Shown one piece after another: positions 43,601 to 54,989 of a stretch of DNA of 64,000 nucleotides. The notes under the pieces were generated by a model. That model saw nothing but the letters and a program-made list of their open reading frames with translations. It did not search any database and was not told the origin of the DNA. Position 1 is the first letter of the stretch. Each line of letters starts with the position of its first letter. A program made the position numbers and the translations under genes. The stretch comes from Nymphalis io (taxonomy: Eukaryota > Arthropoda > Insecta > Lepidoptera > Nymphalidae), in assembly GCF_905147045.1 (NCBI RefSeq), contig NC_065890.1, forward strand, positions 1,240,001 to 1,304,000. The letters are read 5' to 3'.

Positions 43601-46600
43601 TGTCCATTTAAATTGGCAATGTAACCATCATGACCACCTTTTTAAATTGCAGCACAAGGGTACATTAATCTCAGGTGCAAAATAATACTATATGGCCCTA
43701 TTTAATATGATACATCAAGAAGAATAAAATAGAAGTAAGTATTATAATGTTAATAATCACTTATTTCCTTACAGAGGAGCAACTGGTGAAGTGCGAGTCG
43801 AGCTGCGACGACCCCTTTCACACCAACGGCTCCAGCGGAGACGTGGGCGACTCGCCCGACGACTTCGAGGTGCACCACGAGGTGAGATACATTCTAATTC
43901 TATAGTATATTACACACGCACGCTCACACTCACGTACGCACACACGCACGTACGCACACTCACACATACGCACACTCACACGTACGCACACTCACACGTA
44001 CGCACACTCACACGTACGCACACACATACGTACGCAAACACACACTTATACACGCATTCTTTATTATTATTTCTTCCACCTAAATTCAATTATCATTATG
44101 ATATATTATACGTGCGTATAATATATCATAATGGTAATTGAATAGATGGTATTTTATTTTTTTATTTTGTTGGTATGTAACTATAATTTGTTCGTATGGT
44201 GTGTGTAAGTCGGTTGAGTCCCCACACCACGATGTGTGTGTGCAGGAGGAGGGCGAGCGTCGCGTGCGCTTGCGCCTGTACATCGTGCAGCCCAAAGGGC
44301 TGCAGGAGGGGGAGCTTATCTACGCGCCGCGACTGCAGAGGAACTCGTTGCCGTTGCACGGTATGTGCTTGCACTCGCCAAAACTGTGTGATGTTTTAGC
44401 TGGCTGTTATATATGCATATTTATAGATTTATATTTATCTATTTTATAGATTTAGCTAAAGAGCATTATTAACTATTTTGTATGTTCGTATTTTTTGTAA
44501 AATTTTGTTATCGAAAAGGTAAACTTCATTTCAACAATAGCGACATATCACAAGTTTTTTTTAATGACCATTTCTCCAAAATAAGCGACAATCGTAGATA
44601 ACAAATTCGTTATTGGTATTAAATTTGAAAAAAAATAGAAGTGTGGGGATGTTCGTAAGATCAACCTACGATGTTGCAGATCTAGAGCAGCTGTCGCTGG
44701 AGGAGGGCACGACGGCGGAAGGCGAGCTGCCAACCAGCATCCTGCAGCAGCAGACGCAGCAACTCAAGAGCCTGCTCATGCGTTCGCAGGTCTGTTGCAG
44801 GTGTCGTTTGTGAGAGCCTAACCTAATACGCAACACTACAGATCGTTCAATCTTCGATGAAGTGCCCCTCCCCCCCTTTTTTCCACTAGCTACAATCCAA
44901 GCGTGCAATGTAAGCTGCAAAGCTCACGTCTTCATGAATTGAACTAGCTATATAAAGATCTGACATTGCCTGTTCCGATGAGATTATCATCATCAGCCGA
45001 AAGACGTCCACTGCTGGACAAAGGCCTCCCCCAAGGATTTCCACGTTGGCCGATCTTGCGCTGCCCGCATCCAACGGCTTCCCGCGACTCGTTCTAAGTC
45101 GTCGGTCCACCTTGTAGGTGGCCTGCCCACGCTGCGTCTTCCGGTTCGTGGTCGCCACTCGAGAACCTTTCTGCCCCAGCGGCCGTCGGTTCTGCGAGCA
45201 ATGTGCCCCGCCCACTGCCACTTCAATTTAGCAATTCTTCGGGCTATGTCGGTTACTTTGGTTCGCCTGCGGATTTCATCATTTCTGATTCGATCTCGCA
45301 GAGAAACTCCGAGCATAGCCCTCTCCATTGCCCTTTGAGTGACCTTGAGCCTTCTTATGAGGCCCATTGTGAGCGACCACGTCTCTGATCCATACGTCAT
45401 CACTGGCAACACACACTGGTCGAAGACTTTCGACTTGAGACACTGCGGTATTTGGGATGAGAAGATATCGTGTAGCTTCCCGAACGCTGCCCAGCCGAGT
45501 TGAATTCGACGATTTACCTCTTTCTCGAAGTTGGACCTACCTAGTTGGATGGTCTGACCTAGGTAGACATAGTTGTCTACAACTTCGAGTGCAGAATTTC
45601 CAACCTTGACTTGAGTGGGTGCAACATGGATGTTCGACATGATTTTCGTCTTGTCCATGTTCATTTTTAGACCCACTTGTTGGGAAACCCTGCTGAGGTC
45701 ATCGAGCATAGTGCCGAGGTCTTCCAAGGTCTCAGCCATAATTACAATGTCATCGGCAAATCGAAGATGAGTGATGTACTCGCCGTTAATATTGATGCCA
45801 AGTCCGTTCCAGTCCAGAAGCTTGAAAACATCTTCCAATGCAGCGGTAAACAGTTTCGGAGATATCACGTCTCCCTGTCTTACACCTCTCTGCAGTTGGA
45901 TAGGTTTTGAGTTCTGATCCTGGAGTCGGATCGACATGGTGGCGTTCTCGTACAAGCACTTTAACACCCTGATATACCGATAATCAATTTGGCACCTTTG
46001 AAGAGAATTCAGCACAGCCCAGGTTTCGATCGAATCAAAGGCTTTCTCATAGTCCACAAACGCTAAGCAAAGTGGCTGGTTATACTCCTCAGTCTTCTGT
46101 ATAACTTGCCGCAGCGTATGTATGTGGTCTATGGTGCTAAAGCCTTTCCGGAATCCGGCTTGTTCGGGTGGCTGGAAGTCGTCAAGCCTTTGCTCGAGAC
46201 GATTCGTAATGACTCTCGAAAACAACTTGTAAACATGACTCAGCAGTGAGATGGGCCTGTAATTCTTCAGAAGGGTTTTATCACCCTTCTTAAAGAAAAG
46301 TACCACCACACTTCTGTGCCATGCTTTTGGCGTTTGACCTTTGGCAATGACGGAGTTAAAAAGCCTCTGAAGAGCCCTGAGGATCGGTGTACCACCCGCC
46401 TTCAGAAGCTCGGCTGTAATACCATCATCACCAGGTGCCTTGTTGTTTTTGAGTTGTCCGAGAGCCATTCTAATCTCGAAAAGACTGACGTCCTGAAAAT
46501 CTTCAGTGTAGTGTCGGGTTAGTCTTGCTCTGGGATCTGCAGCATGACTACTGACAGGTAATTGAGCTGTCGTGTACAGCTGACCGTAGAACTTCTCAAC

Positions 46601-49600
46601 CTCTTCCAACAGCTCAGATCTTGACGTGACTATTCTGCCATCCTCAGTTTTCAGCCTTGTCAGTTGACTCTGACCAACAGACAGATCTCTGGCGAACACT
46701 TTAGAGCCTTTGTTCCGCTCGATGGCCTCTTTAATGCGCATTGTATTAAATTGGCGAGTGTCGCGAGTTAGAGACTTTGAAATCCGTCTGTTGATCAGCC
46801 GATAGCCGGCAGCATCAGCTGGGGACGTCAGAATCATTTTCCGTCTTTCCTCCATAAGCCGTAGGGTAGAGGCAGAGATCTTTTTGGTTCCTTTTGTACG
46901 GCTGGTCTTGAAGGTCTTAGACCCAGCCGTACGGACAGTTTCCACAAGCCTGTCGTTGTATGTGTCCACTTCCTCGCAGTCTGCTAGGCAATCGAATCGG
47001 TTTTGGAGTTCGAGCTGAAAGGCTTCGGGATTTCGGATTTGAAGAGGTGATGGTCGGAGCGTAGACTTCATCAGTCGGGACCTCTGGAGTTTAACATTGA
47101 TATTTAACGAGCCTCTTACGAGTCTGTGATCGCTCCCAGTTTTGACTGCATTGATCACGGAGACGTCATTAAATATTTGTCTTCTCGTCGACAAGATGAA
47201 GTCTATCTCATTCTTGGTTTTCCCATCAGGGCTCACCCAGGTCCATTTACGCTGACCTGGCTTCTTGAAAAAGGAGTTCATCATAAAGAGTCCCTCCTTC
47301 TCCATAAAGTCGGCCAACATCTGGCCCCGAGTGTTGCGGTCTCCAATTCCATGAGGTCCCACCTTTAACTCATCACCGAATCGTTTGCCCAGCTTCGCGT
47401 TGAAGTCCCCCATTACAACAGTGAAATGAGTCTTGTTGGTATGTATGGCTTTAGATAAATCCTCATACATGACCTCAACCTCATCGTCGGAGTGTGTCGA
47501 AGTCGGCGCGTATACCTGTATGACCTTCAAAGAATACCGCTTGGTGATTCTGAGTATAAGGTACGCCACCCTAGCCGACACACTCTCGATTTTCACAACG
47601 TTGTTAACGAGGTACTTGTGGACTATGAACCCGACACCACCTTGAGACAGTTGATCGCCCTCTCGGAAATAGAGAAGGTTACCGGATTTCAGGATCATCG
47701 TATCCTCCCCCTGTCTTCGGACTTCGGATAATCCGACGATATCCCAGTGTAACCTGCTCAATTCTTCCTCCAGTTCGATGATCTTCTCGTCGGTCCGCAG
47801 TGTACGCGTGTTATATGTTGCCAGGGCCAGAGGTCGTCGGTGTTGGTAACACGAAATCTGCCGGGGATTCTTAGCACCCCCTGCCCCGCCGTTACCACAG
47901 CTGTTACCAAGGCTAGGAATAGCAGGGCTGCCGGGGACTAGGGGCCGTGGTTTAGTTGCGCGAATCATGAGGGGATATGCCATAATCGCCACGCTTGGCA
48001 GACGGGTTGGCGATCGCAGTAAGTTAGTCATAGTACTCAGAGAGACGCTGCTGCCCGTTCTCTGGTGTATATTCCCTCGGGTCGACTTCTACGCCCCCCA
48101 CGGGATGAGATGGGGTGGTGATATTCGTCGCCGTCACCACACGGCAATGAGATGAGATTATAGTTTATAATAATATTTTCAGACTCAACCAGGTAGCTTA
48201 ATCAGTCAACGGCCAGAATCTCCGACAACGATGCCGCCTCAACTGAATCTCATGACTCCTGATGCTTTTAGGTAAGTGGCAAGAAATTTAGAAACATTCC
48301 TGTTTAACAACACCATTGTTGTTCTACAGATTGCTGGTTGGAACAAAATAGCTTCCGAAGGATTTCCTCATGATGTTTTTCGTAATGATTGTGTGTTGTT
48401 CGTGTATGATAAACAGCACATCACATAGATGAAGCTATATATAAATATGAACATCCACTACAATTTCTTTTGACTTTATATTATCTGTATTATAAAGTTT
48501 TTTACCCGTTAATGAGTAAGGTTACAGGATATATTACTTCGTCTTACATCAATACAAAAGTATTAGTAAGCTATCAAATCATTAGGTAGGGCTTTGTGCA
48601 AGCTCGTCTGGGTAGGTACCACCCACTCATCAGATATTCTACCGCAAAACAGCAATACTTGATATTGTTGTGTTCCGGTTTGAAGGGTGAGTGAGCCAGT
48701 GTAATTACAGGCACAAGGGACATAAAATCTTAGTTCCCAAGGTTGTTGGCGCATTGGATATGTAAGCGATGGTTGACATTTCTGACAATGCCAATGTCTA
48801 AGAGCGTTGGTGACCACTTACCATCAGGTGGCCCATATGCTCGTCCGCCTTCCTATTCTATAAAAAAAAAAAAAACGGCGCACACATACATAGCGCTGCA
48901 ATTAATTACAATAATTTTGATCGAGTAAATTTTATGTCCGACCTCTTAATAATTATTTTGATTTGACAGTTCACCGGGTAAGAGGGAAGACGACAACCCG
49001 CCCCTGTCAGCCACTCCGGAAATCAATAATAAACCAAGAGTTTCCACTGGAGGTACATACCACGATACTATCAATATTAAGCAGGCTGGTTAGCTATTTG
49101 ATTTTTTAAAAATTTTTATATGTACATAATATTTATGTTGAAATTTGTATTATAATTACGCAAAGACTACGGAGTGTGAGGCTCGATTTACAAAATAAGT
49201 ATCTAAATGGTCACAGGACTGGTGCCGGCGGAGGAGGGCGAGGAGTGTGCGGGCGCGGCGGGGGGGAAGGCGTCGGGCGGCTCCAGCCCCAGCCGGGAGG
49301 TGCAGCAGATCATGTCGCACACCACCACGCCCTTCTACACGGACATGGTAAATCTAAGTGCCCTTACAACTTGCCATTTATCATACTCATCATTTCAGTG
49401 TGTATTGAAACTGATACAATAACGGTTCAAAATTGTAAAGGGTCACTGCAATATATTATATATTAATCAGGAAGAAGAAGAGGAAGTTTCGAAGCAGACC
49501 CCGCCGCTGGAGGTTGAAGTAGTCGCCAATGAGACCAGCGCCGACGGGGCCTGCGAACCGTTCTATACGTCTGAACTATTTACGACACCTGAAAAGCCAC

Positions 49601-52600
49601 CTCCGCCTGCCAAGCTGACGCATGCCAGTAACATATCATTTTTACTAGCTGTTCTTAATAATATTATAAACGTTTTAATGGATAGACACTAATATTTATG
49701 TACATATTAATAAAGAATATAAAAATAGAAAACGACACGGTCACGTAATAGAATACATGGAGTTCAATTAAAGATGGTGGAATAAGCACAAGCAAACTTT
49801 CTCTTTAAATAGCGGTGGGATATTTTTACGTACTATACTACTGCTACCGTTATATTTGTTAACACATTAAATGGCTCTCCAGACAGTGACACGTCGTGGC
49901 CGCAAATATCACTCGCTCAGATAACGGAAGCTAATCAGAGGAAAGCCTCCAGCGAGAAGTCCAGCACGCAGTCGCTGAGCGCCCCGCCGCCCGCCAGCGC
50001 GCCCGACAGGCTGCTCGCTGACGACGCCACCAAGACCCGCCTCGAATCGCTCGAGCAAAAATTGGACATACTAACTGGTAGGATAATAAGATTCAAATGT
50101 GAATACTTACTACTGCTATAGCAGGCCCTCGATAGGTTGGTCTGCTCATGCAACAGTGCGTAGGAGCGAACGCTCCTGGGACAATAATGCACTCGGTTCA
50201 AACACTATATTGTCAATGCTGAATGACTTAACTAACGTTTCTCGTGTTAAGTTATAGTTTTATCTAATTGCGGCCACCGACGGCGGATCACCTACAAGTA
50301 CATCGGATGTCGCCCACAGAGCTGGTGTCGACGCAGTCCCGCGAGCTGCGCGCGCTGCGCGGCGACGTGTGCGGGCCGCGCGCGCAGCTGGACGACGCGC
50401 TGCTCGCGCACGCGCAGCGCACCGCCGGCGCCGTCGACTCCGCGCTCGCGGCCGGGTACTGCCCGCTTATATTTGCTACACTTGCGACTAATCTACGACA
50501 ATATCAAAAGCATGAATTGTATTTTGAACACTTAGAAGTGCCGTGAGTGACGTTAGGTCTGTGCCCGTGTCAGGTGGGAGCGCATTTCGCGGCTGAGCGA
50601 GGCGACGAGCGCGCAGGCGGCGGCGGCGGCGGGCGCGGGGGCGGCGCGGGCGCTGGAGCCTCTGGCGCGCGCGCTGGAGCACGAGCTGGCCGCCAAGCTG
50701 ACCGCGACCGACCGCCTATTGAGGGACAACATCGAGAAGCTCGCCAGCAGCAAGGTACCGTCTGCTATCGATATTCACGCTTACGTTACAAGTTTTAAGT
50801 TTCTAATCGAATTAATCGCAATAAAGAAATGTATATCGGGCATTTTACTTTTATAGTTAAATTTGTAAATGTATCCTCCAGACGGTAATGGAGCGGCTGA
50901 GCACTGCCATCGCGACGTCGCTGACGGAGATGGTGCGCGAGTCGTTCCGCTCCGCGCTGTTCGAGAGCGTGGTGCCCGTCATGGAGAAGGCGCACGCGCA
51001 GATCTTCCGGCAGATCAACCACGCCTTCCAGACCGGCACCAAGGAATGTACGTGGACATTCAGCTACATAGTCGATGAAAAACTACTAAATACCGTCACA
51101 GATGTTTAAAAACGCTAATTTTGGAACGTCAAAAGAAACAGGCGAAGGCGAATAAAACATAAAGCGTACCCGTGTCGCTTGCAGTCGCCGCCAACACGGA
51201 GGCGGCGGCGCGCGCGGCGGCGGAGCGCGGCGGCGCGGCGGGCGCGGGCGCCCTGCTGCGCGCGCTGGAGCGCCACGCCGACGCGCTGGCCCGCGCCGCG
51301 CCGCCGCAGCCGCAGCACTACGCCGCGCAGCTCCGCGACGTCGTGCACAGGTTGCCCGACATTCACTATCCGTCTTCCACCTCGCGTCTGTCGAGGAATT
51401 CCGCTCGCGTGGAGCCGTCGCAGCGCTCAATAATCATACAATTTTACGTGCGCAGCGTGCTGGAGAAGGAGGTGTCGTGGTGGCGCGAGCAGGCGCGCTC
51501 CGTGCAGATGTCGCGCGCGCACTCGCCCGCCACGCCCGCCGCGCCCTCCGTCGCCGACAGGCAGGTGGGACGGTGTTCAAGCGCGTTTGATTTCTTATTT
51601 TAAAAGACTATCAGAGTAAATAATCAGGAGAGTACTACACGTATATATTGAAAATAACGATTGAAACGATACAAGGTTTTTTTTGATGAATAAAATTAAA
51701 GCATCACGCTTGAAATAATTAATAATAAAATAAATATTATTAAAGATTGTTATAAAATAAATTTATACAATTTCATTTCAATCAGTTGGGTGTTTGGCAA
51801 AAAACTAGTTTAGAAAATCATCAACATCATTGGACCTCTTTTTGATTCGCCTTCCTATAAAGTTTGTGTAATAATAACACAATAAAAAATTGTACTAGTT
51901 CTTAAATTCGTACGAGAATTGCTACAGTAGCGCTACAAACTTGCATCGTGGGCGCTTGCTATATCTTGGTTCTAAGATTGTAGTTGCGAGCTTACACTTA
52001 CGGCCCGCCATGTTATTGCGACTAAATGTATAGTACAATATAATTTTAGTGGTGCAGACATTTTAAATTCGAACTTCATCAAAACAACTATCGATATTTA
52101 TAAGATGATTAATATTGTGATTTATATTATATTTTTACTGAATGTTTTATTAAAATTTAATTAAATATTATATATATATATATATATATAATATATAAAA
52201 TATTATATTTATAATATTACATATAAAAATTATTTAATTAAAAATGTTATTTTTAATCTGTTACGTTATTTTTTTTTTCAATAAATATAAATCATGTTAT
52301 TGAGATGTTTTATCTTTTACAGAACCATACGTCTGTGGAGGTAACTGTCACGAAACGAATAATTAATATTATAAAAACTTTGTAGTTACTTAAAACTGTT
52401 TTGTAACGCCCAGAGTAAAGTTAAGTTCATAATTTTTCAGAAGTCAACCCGTAACGCAAGGAACTGTGTTCAACAGTCTTTACCCTTCTTGCTCAGAGTA
52501 TTCTCGTTCCTTCAAACTTTAATAGATACTTAACAGCTTACTATGTAATCAATAATAATAATTAGACTATATATATAAAAATATATAGAATAGTAAGTAG

Positions 52601-53639
52601 TTAATATAATTATAAGTTATTGTATGTAAATTTAGTCTTATAGAGTAAATATGGTCGAATCTATATACTATAGTCGTATATCGTAATATAATGAACTAGT
52701 TAAATTTTTATTCGTACTACAGCCATTTTTAAGCGTCCTTCCATCACTCTAACTATCACAGTTTAAGTAAAAAAAAGTAGTGCAAGTTTTTAAAAGTCCC
52801 ATCTGCTAAGCGACAATCCAATACTCTCTCATATTAACCATTGCTAACATCGCCAATGCGTCACCAATCATGGGAACTAAGATATAATGTTTCTTGTGCC
52901 TGTTATTACGCCGACTCACCCACCATTCAAATCGGAACACAACAATACTAAGAATCGCCGCTACGATAGATTCGGAGATCGCTTTCGAAACACCATGACT
53001 GCTATGCTCCTTATCTCGTACAATTTCAAGTAGTCCGACTCGCTCAACACCATCTCGACTCCTCGACATAACACGAAGCGCCCTCCCCGCCGCAGATGCA
53101 GGTGAGCCAGATCCAGTCGCTGATGATGAGCGGCGACGTGAACGGCGCGTTCCAGCTGGCGCTGTCGGCGTCCGACCTCGCGCTGGTGGTGGCGGCGTGC
53201 CGCGCGGCCGAGCCGGCGCGCGTGCTGGGCCCGCCGTGCCGCCTCAAGCAGCACGTGCTGCTGTCGCTCGTGCAGCAGCTCGCCGCAGACATGACGCGCG
53301 ACACGCACCTCAAGCACAGGTACGACCACCCGGCACCAGTGGAAAGTAACTTGCAATTTGTAAAGATGTCGATTATCATTTTATAAAATTATGAAAACTT
53401 AATTTTATATTTGGAATTTGCTTTTAAACAGTAAACTCTCATATTACAGATATCTTGAAGAGGCCGTGATGAACTTAGATACGTCAAATCCAGTTACACG
53501 TGAGCACTTGCCGGTCGTCATTAGAGAACTGCAGAAGCAAATAGTGGCCTTCCTGAACGCAAATCCAGGACACACTCTAAGCAGACAGTTCCGCATGTTG
53601 CTGATGGCCACGGAGTCGTTGGTCAAGAACAATGTCTGA
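40644..53639 (+). CDS. Ge-1: Ge-1 / EDC4, enhancer of mRNA decapping scaffold
   Basis: Coding exons: 40644-40693, 41082-41287, 41367-41473, 41699-41808, 42288-42433, 42552-42775, 43016-43128, 43241-43545, 43775-43881, 44246-44360, 44680-44789, 48183-48271, 48970-49052, 49217-49347, 49471-49627, 49883-50077, 50320-50455, 50574-50754, 50882-51047, 51185-51350, 51456-51564, 53096-53319, 53450-53639. Total 3,420 nt = 1,139 aa plus stop, every junction in phase. EDC4 links DCP2 to its activators in P-bodies. Residues about 60-430 form the WD40 propeller ('VDYNWEPKFYPGQLLAVHIS', 'FSPDGTALATAAADGYVMF', 'QFWKFAVTGAENNTSIKIW'). The middle is a low-complexity linker with the conserved 'LMTPDAF'. Residues about 690-1139 are helical, with 'QINHAFQTGTKE' and the C-terminal domain ('LKQHVLLSLVQQLAADM'). 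The second ATG of two near 40636 was chosen because only that frame splices on. Several exons are extremely GC-rich. Confidence 0.93.
42593..42650 (+). repeat. 9-bp GC repeat coding Gly/Ala in the Ge-1 propeller
   Basis: The unit 'ggcgcgggc' occurs three times in a row (42602-42628) with degenerate units on both sides. It encodes a Gly-Ala-rich insertion between two WD40 blades. Confidence 0.85.
43911..44047. repeat. Intronic CA-rich minisatellite
   Basis: Imperfect tandem array of about 16 bp, 'acacgtacgcacactc', in a Ge-1 intron 30 bp after the exon ending at 43881. Confidence 0.85.
44084..44143. repeat. 60-bp near-perfect palindrome in a Ge-1 intron
   Basis: 29-bp arms 44084-44112 and 44115-44143 pair with a single G-T position and a 2-nt centre. 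AT-rich, just after the minisatellite. Confidence 0.85.
44988..48150 (-). mobile_element. RTE-clade non-LTR retrotransposon, apparently intact, 11-bp TSD
   Basis: About 3.16 kb, antisense to Ge-1, in the intron between the exons ending at 44789 and starting at 48183. The perfect direct repeat 'gatgagattat' (44977-44987 and 48151-48161) bounds it. It has a 5' leader of about 120 bp, one long frame, and almost no 3' UTR: the stop is followed by a short 'tgatgataa'-type end, as in RTE/BovB elements. Confidence 0.9.
44993..48031 (-). CDS. RTE retrotransposon endonuclease-reverse transcriptase
   Basis: A 1,012-residue uninterrupted frame starting at ATG 48031. The N-terminal third is an apurinic-like endonuclease: 'LALATYNTRTL' start, 'DIVGLSEVRR', 'VVMGDFNAKLG' with the catalytic Asp-Asn, and 'GSDHRLVRG' with the catalytic His. 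The middle is a reverse transcriptase: 'KNYRPISLLSHVYKLFSRV', 'AFVDYEKAFDSI', 'QRGVRQGDVISPKLF' and the active-site 'LRFADDIVIM'. A C-terminal region with 'WTDDLERVAGSRWMRAAQDR' ends at the element's 3' end. No frameshift or stop is seen, so it may be recently active. Host-gene antisense position makes read-through translation unlikely. Confidence 0.93.
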   Translation of the reverse strand: MTNLLRSPTRLPSVAIMAYPLMIRATKPRPLVPGSPAIPSLGNSCGNGGAGGAKNPRQISCYQHRRPLALATYNTRTLRTDEKIIELEEELSRLHWDIVGLSEVRRQGEDTMILKSGNLLYFREGDQLSQGGVGFIVHKYLVNNVVKIESVSARVAYLILRITKRYSLKVIQVYAPTSTHSDDEVEVMYEDLSKAIHTNKTHFTVVMGDFNAKLGKRFGDELKVGPHGIGDRNTRGQMLADFMEKEGLFMMNSFFKKPGQRKWTWVSPDGKTKNEIDFILSTRRQIFNDVSVINAVKTGSDHRLVRGSLNINVKLQRSRLMKSTLRPSPLQIRNPEAFQLELQNRFDCLADCEEVDTYNDRLVETVRTAGSKTFKTSRTKGTKKISASTLRLMEERRKMILTSPADAAGYRLINRRISKSLTRDTRQFNTMRIKEAIERNKGSKVFARDLSVGQSQLTRLKTEDGRIVTSRSELLEEVEKFYGQLYTTAQLPVSSHAADPRARLTRHYTEDFQDVSLFEIRMALGQLKNNKAPGDDGITAELLKAGGTPILRALQRLFNSVIAKGQTPKAWHRSVVVLFFKKGDKTLLKNYRPISLLSHVYKLFSRVITNRLEQRLDDFQPPEQAGFRKGFSTIDHIHTLRQVIQKTEEYNQPLCLAFVDYEKAFDSIETWAVLNSLQRCQIDYRYIRVLKCLYENATMSIRLQDQNSKPIQLQRGVRQGDVISPKLFTAALEDVFKLLDWNGLGININGEYITHLRFADDIVIMAETLEDLGTMLDDLSRVSQQVGLKMNMDKTKIMSNIHVAPTQVKVGNSALEVVDNYVYLGQTIQLGRSNFEKEVNRRIQLGWAAFGKLHDIFSSQIPQCLKSKVFDQCVLPVMTYGSETWSLTMGLIRRLKVTQRAMERAMLGVSLRDRIRNDEIRRRTKVTDIARRIAKLKWQWAGHIARRTDGRWGRKVLEWRPRTGRRSVGRPPTRWTDDLERVAGSRWMRAAQDRPTWKSLGEAFVQQWTSFG
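48581..48875 (+). mobile_element. Complete family-B retroposon in a Ge-1 intron
   Basis: Sense orientation: starts 'taggtagggctttgtgcaag', 3' block 'cacttaccatcaggtggc', poly(A) at 48861-48875. Near-identical to the 19293-19584 copy read in reverse. Confidence 0.8.
52323..52340 (+). other. Ge-1: Candidate 18-nt microexon of Ge-1
   Basis: Flanked by a strong acceptor ('ttatcttttacag') and a GTAACT donor. It would add six residues (NHTSVE) in frame between the exons ending at 51564 and starting at 53096, both phase 0. Inclusion gives 1,145 aa. Confidence 0.45.
52830..52960 (-). mobile_element. Family-B retroposon fragment
   Basis: Diverged copy of the family-B core: 'catcgccaatgcgtcaccaa', 'atgtttcttgtgcctgttat' and 'atcggaacacaacaatacta'. 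Confidence 0.55.
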
Positions 53640-54720
53640 CCACGGCCCTGCTGTCACTGTCCCTGTGCCTACAGGACTATGCACTGATATTAGACTAGTG
53701 ATGTGAAAATGTGACCCTGAGCGAAAGTGTTTAGTGTAAAAAAGTTACTAGTGAAAATAACACTATAAGACTATGATCAATTAATGCTGTGGCTCTAATG
53801 ATTGTTTTTCTTTTTTTTTTCTTCTCATAAATAATTAACGCTTAACTATTGTTTTGTCAGATGAAAATATAACCATAAGATAAACATTTTCAATAAACAT
53901 GTAATGATTGAAATGTAAAATTATAACCATTATTAGTATTATGATATTTGATCGATATATATATATGTAAATGTATCCAAATTTAGCTGGTATAATTTCA
54001 TTTAAATTATTAAATGTTTTTTTTGTTCCTTTTTATGTAATTACTTGTGGTGCTGGCATTACTAAGAACTGTTTACATCATTTAGTCTACATGTCTAAAT
54101 AATGAACATAAGGAAATGTCCAATCTCTTTTTTTGTAAAATGATCTCTACTGTTTAAGATTAATATCTGCCTATCTCACAAGAGATACATATATAAATTA
54201 TATAGAATGGTATTATAGATCGTATATGTATCTCCTTGGAGACAGGCAAGCTTCCTCATGCTACTCTCCTCAATGGATAAGAACTGATTTAGTGTGTATA
54301 CAATTATTAATGACAATAGTATTTTTTAGTGATAATGATAAATATAGATTGATAGTCTATTTGTTATGATATGAAAAAGCCAACAGCCACCTATGTCCAT
54401 GTCATCTACATTATTTTTTATCCATTTTGGAGTTACTTTATATTAACATTAGATAAATCATTCAGTTTAAAAGTAACAGACCAGGTATTTAGTTTTATAT
54501 TGGATATCTTTCATTCCTTTTTTTTAATTTAATTTAAACATTTATCAAAAAATATATATTCCACACACACTCTATTGAAAAGAACACAAATATTGTTACA
54601 TTTAAGTAAATTATGTGACTGCTGTAAGCTCTTATAGTCATTAATATTATTTGTACAAAACTTACGACTGAGGTTACAATTGTCCTTGTAAATAATAAAA
54701 TGTAAGTCGCTAGCTGTAGT
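53640..54720 (+). other. Ge-1: Ge-1 3' UTR (probable)
   Basis: Two AATAAA signals, at 53892-53897 and 54694-54699, suggest short and long 3' UTRs. No coding frame. A stem-loop at 54168-54248 lies between the two signals and would be present only in the long form. Confidence 0.5.
54168..54248 (+). other. 81-nt imperfect hairpin, pre-miRNA-like
   Basis: Arms 54168-54195 and 54221-54248 pair at 22 of 28 positions around a 25-nt loop; mismatches are scattered as in miRNA precursors. Expression is unknown. Confidence 0.4.
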
Positions 54721-54989
54721 TAATGTATTGTAGAGTCAACAAAGACGAATTATATCTATTTAAATATTATTTTTTATGAGAAATTGTTAAAATAATATTT
54801 ATAAAACTTGTAATCTATATCATAAACTGGCGCTCGACCAAGATGTTCTAATATTGAATATCTTTATTCATTTTTATATTCAATTTATATAAGATAAATT
54901 AAAATTTGCAAAGAAAAAATATACAACATAACCTATAAATATGAAACTACCGGTATAATTGGACGTGACGATATTTTTAATTTTTTTTT

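Larger units (their letters stand above)
51565..53095 (+). other. Large late intron(s) of Ge-1
   Basis: AT-rich, with an (AT)n core at 52168-52192 and a family-B fragment at about 52830-52960. A candidate 18-nt microexon lies within it. Confidence 0.6.

Noticed and set aside
43911..44047. Regularly spaced repeats resembling an array
   Set aside because: A simple CA-rich minisatellite in an intron, with no unique spacers, in a eukaryotic genome; not CRISPR.
45203..48155. Plus-strand frames within 45203-48155
   Set aside because: All are antisense shadows of the RTE retrotransposon frame.
51086..51433. Long frames on both strands over 51086-51433
   Set aside because: The minus-strand frame and the other plus frames are shadows of the GC-rich Ge-1 exon 51185-51350; extreme GC removes stops from all frames.
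52961..53379. Minus-strand frames over 52961-53379
   Set aside because: Antisense of Ge-1 exon 53096-53319.
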